NCBI GenBank assembly: GCA_964030475.1
Contig: CAXIPT010000001.1
Coordinates: 18,876,423-18,940,422, forward strand
Direction: 5' to 3'
Length of the DNA: 64,000 nt
Source: Tethya wilhelma
Taxonomy: Eukaryota > Porifera > Demospongiae > Tethyida > Tethyidae
In this document: positions 58,367 to 64,000 of the stretch, in pieces
Layout: every line of letters begins with the position of its first letter
Numbering within the stretch: the stretch's first letter is position 1
Notes under the pieces: model-generated
Databases searched by the model: none
The model's input: only the letters and a program-made list of their open reading frames with translations
Told to the model about the DNA's origin: nothing
Program-made: the position numbers and the translations under genes

Positions 58367-61280
58367 ATGGCTAACATAAGGAGACAGTTGCGTGCTCTTC
58401 AAAATGACAGAAACCTGAGTCGTTTCATCATGAGGGATGCCCAACCCACTGGTAGACAACTGGGAGTTGGATCCTATGGTTCAGTTGAAGAGGTAAACTG
58501 GGAAACACCCTCTGATCTAGACACAGTGTTGTTTCAATATGGTGTGTGGTTTGATGTGTAGATTAAAGTTGGTGGGCTGGTGTGTGCTGGAAAGACCATT
58601 CATGAGGTGTTGCTTGAAGGAGGAAATGATGGTGCAGAGGATGTAGCACAGAAGTATGTTCGAGAGTGTCAGCTGATGGCCGATCTTCGTCATCCCAATG
58701 TGACTCTATTTCTTGGGCTCTGTTTCCTACCACCAGCGACATTGCCTGTGCTAGTGATGGAGAAACTTGAAGGGAGTCTGGACGATATCCTTGAAACTGC
58801 ACCCAACATCCCTCTGGCACTGAAGAGATCCATTCTGGAGGACGTAGCCAGGGGGCTTCTCTACCTCCACCAAAGAGACCCTCCCATCATTCACAGGGAC
58901 TTGACAGCAAGAAATGTCTTACTGACTTCTTCTTTTACAGCTAAAATCACTGATTTGGGCAATTCTTGTATTGTCAATCTTCAACCTGGTCAACTTGCTA
59001 GGACGTTCACTCGAATACCAGGTACCACAACATACATGCCTCCTGAAGCTCTGAGCATGGCTTCTCGATACGGTCCCAGTCTGGATATCTTCTCATTTGG
59101 TCATCTTGGTCTCTTCACTGGACTACAGGTGAGACAATACCTCATTAGATATAATAATCATATTAATTTTATAGCTTTTCTATTGTTTAGCTGTTATTAA
59201 AAAGTATTGTATCATCTTCACAGGTGTTTCCTGGAGACCTTCTGGAACCAAACTTTCCAGATCCTGACAATCCAGAGAGGCTGGTGGCTCGTTCAGAAGT
59301 GGAACGTCGTGGGCTGTACTTTGAACAGCTGGAGAGATCCTTACCAGAAAGAGAAGAGCATCCATTTGTCCAACTAGTCAAACAATGTCTCCACAACACT
59401 CCATCTCAACGACCAACGACTGAGGTACTCCTGAGGACTCTGGAAGAGATGAGACCTGCTATTGAAGGACCTTATGGTTCGTATGATGTGGTAAAGGTTG
59501 GCTTGATGAGGCAAGTAACTGTTGCCAGGACCCTCAAGCAGTCTGAGAATGAGGTGAGGAGAAAGGACAGAGAGATCAGAAGACTTCAACAAGAGCTGGA
59601 GCAAACACAGGTATGTGCTGAGAGAATGAATGAGATGTTTGATTTACAACTATCTTTGTTGACTGTTAGGAGGAGAAGACAGATGTTGAGGAGAGACTTA
59701 GAAATGAAAGGGGACAACTAACTACTAGATTGAATCAAGCACAGGTAATATCACTGGACTGATGATCTATTTTGACTCCTTTTGATCATCAGTCCGGACA
59801 TGTCCTATATGCTCTCCTCCAACAGAGAGAATATGAGATAATGAGACAAGGAAATGAGAGACTACAGGAACATTTGAGACAACTTCAGGTAGTTGAGAAA
59901 CCTAACAATTACAAGTGATTGTATTAGTCTTCAATAAAAAGTAATAAAGTAACTATTACACTAAAACTATAGCCTAACATGGTTTACAGGCTGACCTGAG
60001 AGACAAAGAGACCAATTTGAGAGCTAAGGAAGCTGACCTACAGGCCAAAGTAGCTCAGTTGAGGGGCAAAGATGCTGACATCAGCAGACTTGAGAGAGAA
60101 CTACAGAGTTATCAGGCACAACTGCAAAGAGCTGAGGTTGGTAACATGCACTGATCATGATGTTGCTATTCGTTAAAATTCACTGAATGATTATTGTCTT
60201 GATGTTTCTCTTTGTCTCTCTCCCTCACTCACAGGATGAGCTACAGCAAATGAAAGAAACTCAAACTACAGCTGTTGGATCACCACAATGGAGGAGGGGT
60301 GGGAGAAAGGTAAGGAGAGAAGTAGGAATATGCATAAAGTCATGAATTACTGATACTCTCATTGTTTGTCTCCATAGACACCATTATCTCAACTGAGACA
60401 TCCTCTGAGGTTGAAATGGAGGCGGGGCAAAGACATGCCAGTTGAAATAGGCCAATATCCACGTGTAGTCATCATTGGGAGTAAAGTCTACATTGGAGGA
60501 GAGGATGCTCAAACTGTGATGGTGTATGACATACATGATGATGAGATGAAGACACTCCCACCACTTGACTACTGGACCCATGGTATGGTGGCTCACAACA
60601 ATCAACTGGTTACAGTCGGAGGATACCACCACTCTACTCGCAAGAAAAGCAGTCAACTTCATGTCCTAGATCATAAACATAATGTTTGGACCCAGCCCTA
60701 CCCACCGATGAACATTTCATCCAGTCGGTCTTCTGTGATCTCTTACAACAGATTCATACTAGTAGCTGGAGGAAGAGGTGTAGGAGGTAAGTCCCTCTCA
60801 AGTGTTGAAGTTCTTGACAGCAGCAATCAGCAGTGGTACCAGACCACACCCCTTCCCGAGCCATCCAGTGATCTGACACCATGTGTGATTGGTAACATGG
60901 TGTACCTGTTAGGTGGATGGGTCAGAGGCGGCATAAACCAGCAAGTCTATTATGCATCATTGGATGAACTAATTTCAAATGCTCTTTCACCATCGACTGG
61001 TGCAACTCCATCTCTATGGAGTAGACTAGCAGATCTACCAATGGAACTCTCCACTGCCTTAGCTCTCCAGGGATCACTACTAGCTGTTGGGGGTATTAAC
61101 AGTTCAGCCATTCATGCCTACCAACCTAGCTCCAAGAGCTGGGTCAAGGTTGGTGACCTACCCAAAAGAGAACAATACAAGTGTGGCTGTACCATCCTTC
61201 CCAATGGAGAGCTGTTGGTGGCTGGAGGAGGAGGAGGATCAAAGGAAGTACACATTGCCACCATTGAAAACTGTGATTAG
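58367..61280 (+). CDS. Protein kinase / coiled-coil / kelch fusion protein
   Basis: Eight exons 58367-58492, 58562-59128, 59224-59610, 59670-59744, 59826-59888, 59990-60136, 60235-60309, 60378-61280, every junction phase 0, 780 aa. Kinase domain about 20-330: Gly loop GVGSYGSVEE, Lys in CAGKTIHEVL, ECQLMADLRHPNVTLFLGL, catalytic HRDLTARNVLL, metal motif DLG (in KITDLGNS) in place of DFG, and activation-segment end YMPPEAL. HRDL-ARN resembles tyrosine and TKL kinases. Coiled coil about 330-475 (ENEVRRKDREIRRLQQELEQ, DLRDKETNLRAKEADLQAKV), with introns falling between heptad blocks. Then six or so kelch repeats (VYIGGEDAQTVMVYD, LVTVGGYHHS, ILVAGGRGVGG, VYLLGGWVRGG, LLAVGGI, LLVAGGGGGS). The partial gene at 10968-12505 is a paralogue. 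A receptor-less scaffold kinase role is inferred. Confidence 0.9.
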
Positions 61281-61660
61281 AATCTGTTTTTATGCATTTA
61301 TTTTTGTATTAATTATTATATTTGATCTTTGTACCACTTTATTGAAGTTCATTGTATAATAATTAAACCTTCTACCGACTACACGTATGCACGTCTAATA
61401 TGTAATTGGGTGTGCATGTTCCTGAATAGATTATGCTATATAATAACTTTGCTCAAATCCAATAGTGCATGGGGGTTGTTCAATATTATTGTACTGTGAG
61501 AGAAGGAACAGACAGCTAGGCCCCTCATTTTTGAAGAGAGGGGGTATTCTCTTACAATACTTGTACTTTAATAAACACAACTTCATTTTGATATAACTTG
61601 ACCAGATCGATAGATGGTAGTTTAGATAGTTTATTTTTGTGTACTTGTTTGTATGAGCTA
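61281..61660. other. 3' flank of kinase-kelch gene
   Basis: AT-rich DNA with possible aataaa signals near 61570. No gene was seen. Confidence 0.5.
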
Positions 61661-62071
61661 TGTTCACAGGCCATTTTTGGCAATTTTTAGTTTAACGATT
61701 TTTGCCATTTTTGGCAATTTTTTTTTCCACATAGGCATTGTAACAATACCTATCAATGAATAAATGTTTACCAATTTTGGCAACTTCTGGTTAACTGATC
61801 ATTTGTTGCCAGAACTGGTAATTTTGTGGCATAACAATTTTCTTTAATTTTTGGTAATTTTTAGGTTAATGATTTTTGCCATTTTTGGCAAGATTTTTTC
61901 CACATAGGTATTGCAATAATACTATGAATAAATAAATGTTTACCAATTATGGCAACTTCTGGTTGACTGATTGTTGCCAGAACTGGTAATTTTGTGGCAT
62001 AACAATTTTCTTCAATTTTTGGCAACTTTAATAATAATTTTTACAGCAGTACACCAGTATAACAATAATTA

Positions 62072-63140
62072 TTATAATGTGAGATTAGATATGTCCACTT
62101 TAGAGGCTTTGTCAATGTTTTTCATGCATAAAAACAAGGAAACAGTGAACATAAAGTTGTCAAAAGTCATGTACGCCAGCTGTCCTCTGATCTTTTGTAG
62201 CCCAGCATTAGCTTGTTCATTGACCTGGCTGTTGATGCTCTTCAAATCATGAGAGTGCTTGTATGTGTCAAGGTTGTATCCGGACGAACAACCAATATGC
62301 CCCTTCCAGTGAAATCGATCCACAGTGAAAAGGGTGTGTTGGAAAAAGTGCGGTTCCCTGTTTAGAATATATTGATGCAGCTTACATGCATTGTCATAAA
62401 CTACTGTACTAGGAGCTGTTGAAAATCTGGAAGGGATGTTTAGGAGACTCGCAAGAGTCTAGCACTTGAAAACCATAGCAAACTCCATGGGGACAAAAAA
62501 TGGTGAAAATCCCAGGAGATAAAGTAGGGTGTCCATATGATTCCTTTCTGCATGAATCTGTTGTGCGTCGACTCAATGTGGTATCCGCAACATAGTTTGC
62601 TTCACCAACAAGTTTTGGCAAAGTTGGAAAAAAGCAAAGGTCGTCCTCAGAGAATGGTGATTGGTACCTTGAGGATGAAGGGCAATGGCCTTCAAAAGGC
62701 GCTTTGTAAGTTCTGACAATGTGTTCTAAAATGTCTGATACTTCTTTTGTGGGTAGCCCTCTGGTGCTCTTGGTTGAGGCATGAAGAAAGTCAGCAAGAA
62801 TTGGAACTGTTGTCTGCAGATCTGTCAGTCTGGAGTGATTGATTGAATCAAACACATTGATTGAGCCTGATGCAACAAGTGAGACAGTATCAAGAACCTG
62901 CTGTTTCCCTCTGAATTGAAAAATGCCACGTGCAGGACTGTTACGAGCGAGCTCTGAAAAAAAAGGGCGATAGAGTTCAGGAGACTTGGCTAGCCCAGTA
63001 TCGGACTTCAACTTATTGAGAAATGTAGATAATGCTGGAAAATCAGCACTTCACAGGCGACAGAGCTCACTGAACTCACTTCTGGTCAGTTCTTTGTGAT
63101 GCTTGATACGACGACGATCCTTTGTGTTTCTGTCTCTCCT
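62072..63140 (-). pseudogene. Transposase pseudogene (possibly KDZ superfamily)
   Basis: Read on the minus strand from about 63140: RRIKHHKELTRSEFSELCRL, an in-frame stop, FPALSTFLNKLKSDTGLAKS, ARGIFQFRGKQQVLDTVSLV, PGIFTIFCPHGVCYGFQVLD, SCESPKHPFQIF, then a frameshift near 62410. It continues VVYDNACKLHQYILNREP, VDRFHWKGHIGCSSGYN, SINSQVNEQANAGLQKIRGQ and ends at 62072. VYDNACKLH (candidate catalytic Asp) and the DRFHWKGH-C pattern resemble Kyakuja-Dileera-Zisupton-type transposases as I recall them. The superfamily is tentative; that it is a transposase is more secure because of the flanking inverted repeats. Confidence 0.65.
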
Positions 63141-63149
63141 ATGAATAGC

Positions 63150-63266
63150 TATAGTGAAGATGAGGATATGGAACCTCCAAAAAAGAAAGCCAAAGCCTTC
63201 ACTCCACTGGCCTTAAAAAAGGCTAAAAGAAACCATTCGAAGCCAAAACGATACATGCAGAACTGA
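63150..63266 (+). CDS. Possible last exon of a second gene in the transposon
   Basis: After an ag at 63147-63148, the plus strand reads YSEDEDMEPPKKKAKAF then a Lys-rich tail ending KRYMQN and TGA (63264-63266). The acidic-then-basic, NLS-like composition is non-random, but no upstream exon was found. Confidence 0.3.
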   Translation, partial: YSEDEDMEPPKKKAKAFTPLALKKAKRNHSKPKRYMQN

Positions 63267-63940
63267 TTTTTCTAGTACTAGTTTTTACAAACATTGTTTT
63301 ATTACAATAAACTACTAACATCAATTTTTAGATTGACATGCAATTGTTAACGGTTATAGCAATTTTAGCACTCCATATAAGTTTTTGCCAACAATTGGCG
63401 AACAAAAAGTTGCCAAAAATGGAAGCAAGTATAGTTACTCCTAAAATTTACAAAATTTGGCAACAATTGGCAAACAAAAAGTTGCCAAAAATGGAAGCAA
63501 GTAGTTTATTCCTAAAATTTACAAAAATTGGCAACAATTGGCGAACAAAAATGGAAGCAAGTAGTTTATTCCTAAAATTTACAAAATTGGCAACATTTGG
63601 CGAACAAAAAGTTGCCAAAAATGGCAAGCTAGTAGTTCATATCTTCCTATAAAGAGAATAGTCCTTAAAAATTACCAAAACTGGCAAATATTGATCAATC
63701 AAAACTTGCCAAAACTGGAAGATAATGGGTAGGGATCAACTTATAAGAGTAAATGGAGATAGAAATTGCCAAAACTGGCAATTTCTAGCTAATAGTATGG
63801 TCAATATGGCATATTAACCTATTCTCCAAAATTGCCAGGAATGGCAAAAAATGTTGCATTAAAAGTTGCCAAAATTGGCATCCGAACATACCTGGTTTGT
63901 ATTGCTTCTACTTTGAGATGAATTGCAAGTCTTTCCTGTT

Positions 63941-63944
<4 letters not shown>

Positions 63945-63976
<32 letters not shown>
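63945..63976 (+). repeat. (TG)n microsatellite
   Basis: Simple repeat near the window end. Nothing else was recognised from 63888 to 64000. Confidence 0.9.
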
Positions 63977-63981
<5 letters not shown>

Positions 63982-64000
63982 GTCAGTCCATCATCCTCAG

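Larger units (their letters stand above)
61661..63887. mobile_element. Degenerate DNA transposon with TTGGCAA-rich inverted ends
   Basis: The left end (TGTTCACAGGCCATTTTTGG, from 61661) matches the inverse of the right end (CCAAAATTGGCATCCGAACA, to 63887). Both ends hold arrays of TTGCCA/TTGGCAA units in opposite orientation. The left array (about 61670-62030) is two tandem units of about 185 bp. The right array (about 63370-63640) repeats a unit with gttgccaaaaatggaagcaagtag. Between them is a broken transposase gene on the minus strand. No clear target duplication was found. Confidence 0.75.

Overview
The window is eukaryotic nuclear DNA from an early-branching marine animal, probably a sponge. 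Genes have many short GT-AG introns, AT-rich intergenic DNA with small inverted-repeat elements, and dense CA/CT microsatellites. The products are animal proteins (HDAC3, FEM1, TMEM104, PIF1, MPV17-like). Two genes encode a kinase / coiled-coil / kelch arrangement that I associate with sponges. The species is not identified. The assembly has an 861-base N gap, a 7-base N gap and two single Ns (12506, 38793). Several apparent gene defects may be assembly errors.

Layout. 0.3-3.7 kb: HDAC3 (+), apparently missing one internal exon. 4.2-10.1 kb: a 2-Cys peroxiredoxin (-) head-to-head with a secreted animal heme peroxidase (+) that carries frameshifts. 11.0-12.5 kb: the 3' part of a kinase-kelch gene (-), cut at a single N. 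12.9-15.8 kb: a DEP-PH-glutathione peroxidase fusion (+) with an in-frame TGA at the catalytic selenocysteine position and a SECIS-like hairpin in the 3' UTR. 16.0-29.5 kb: six tandem intronless FEM1-like genes (-), four intact, one frameshifted and one broken by indels and an 818-bp inverted-repeat element. 29.8-30.9 kb: a single-exon gene of unknown function. 31.2-46.5 kb: three TMEM104-like transporter genes (-) plus an orphan first exon; one copy has a 7.5-kb second intron filled with repeats and the large gap. 46.8-51.5 kb: PIF1 helicase (+). 52.2-55.8 kb: two divergent MPV17/PMP22-family genes. 56.0-58.3 kb: a malate/L-lactate dehydrogenase-family enzyme (-), 110 bp from a complete kinase / coiled-coil / kelch gene (+, to 61.3 kb). 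61.7-63.9 kb: a degenerate DNA transposon with TTGGCAA-rich inverted ends.

The strongest candidates for something undescribed are the DEP-PH-GPx selenoprotein, the tandem FEM1-like array (candidate substrate receptors of CUL2 ubiquitin ligases) with a shared promoter module, and the repeated placement of CA/CT microsatellites as the pyrimidine tract just before 3' splice sites in unrelated genes. Three peroxidases of different chemistry (peroxiredoxin, heme peroxidase, Sec-GPx) lie within 12 kb, but the N at 12506 leaves the linkage of the third uncertain. Exon boundaries were set by hand from splice sites, reading phase and similarity to remembered family sequences; no database search was run.
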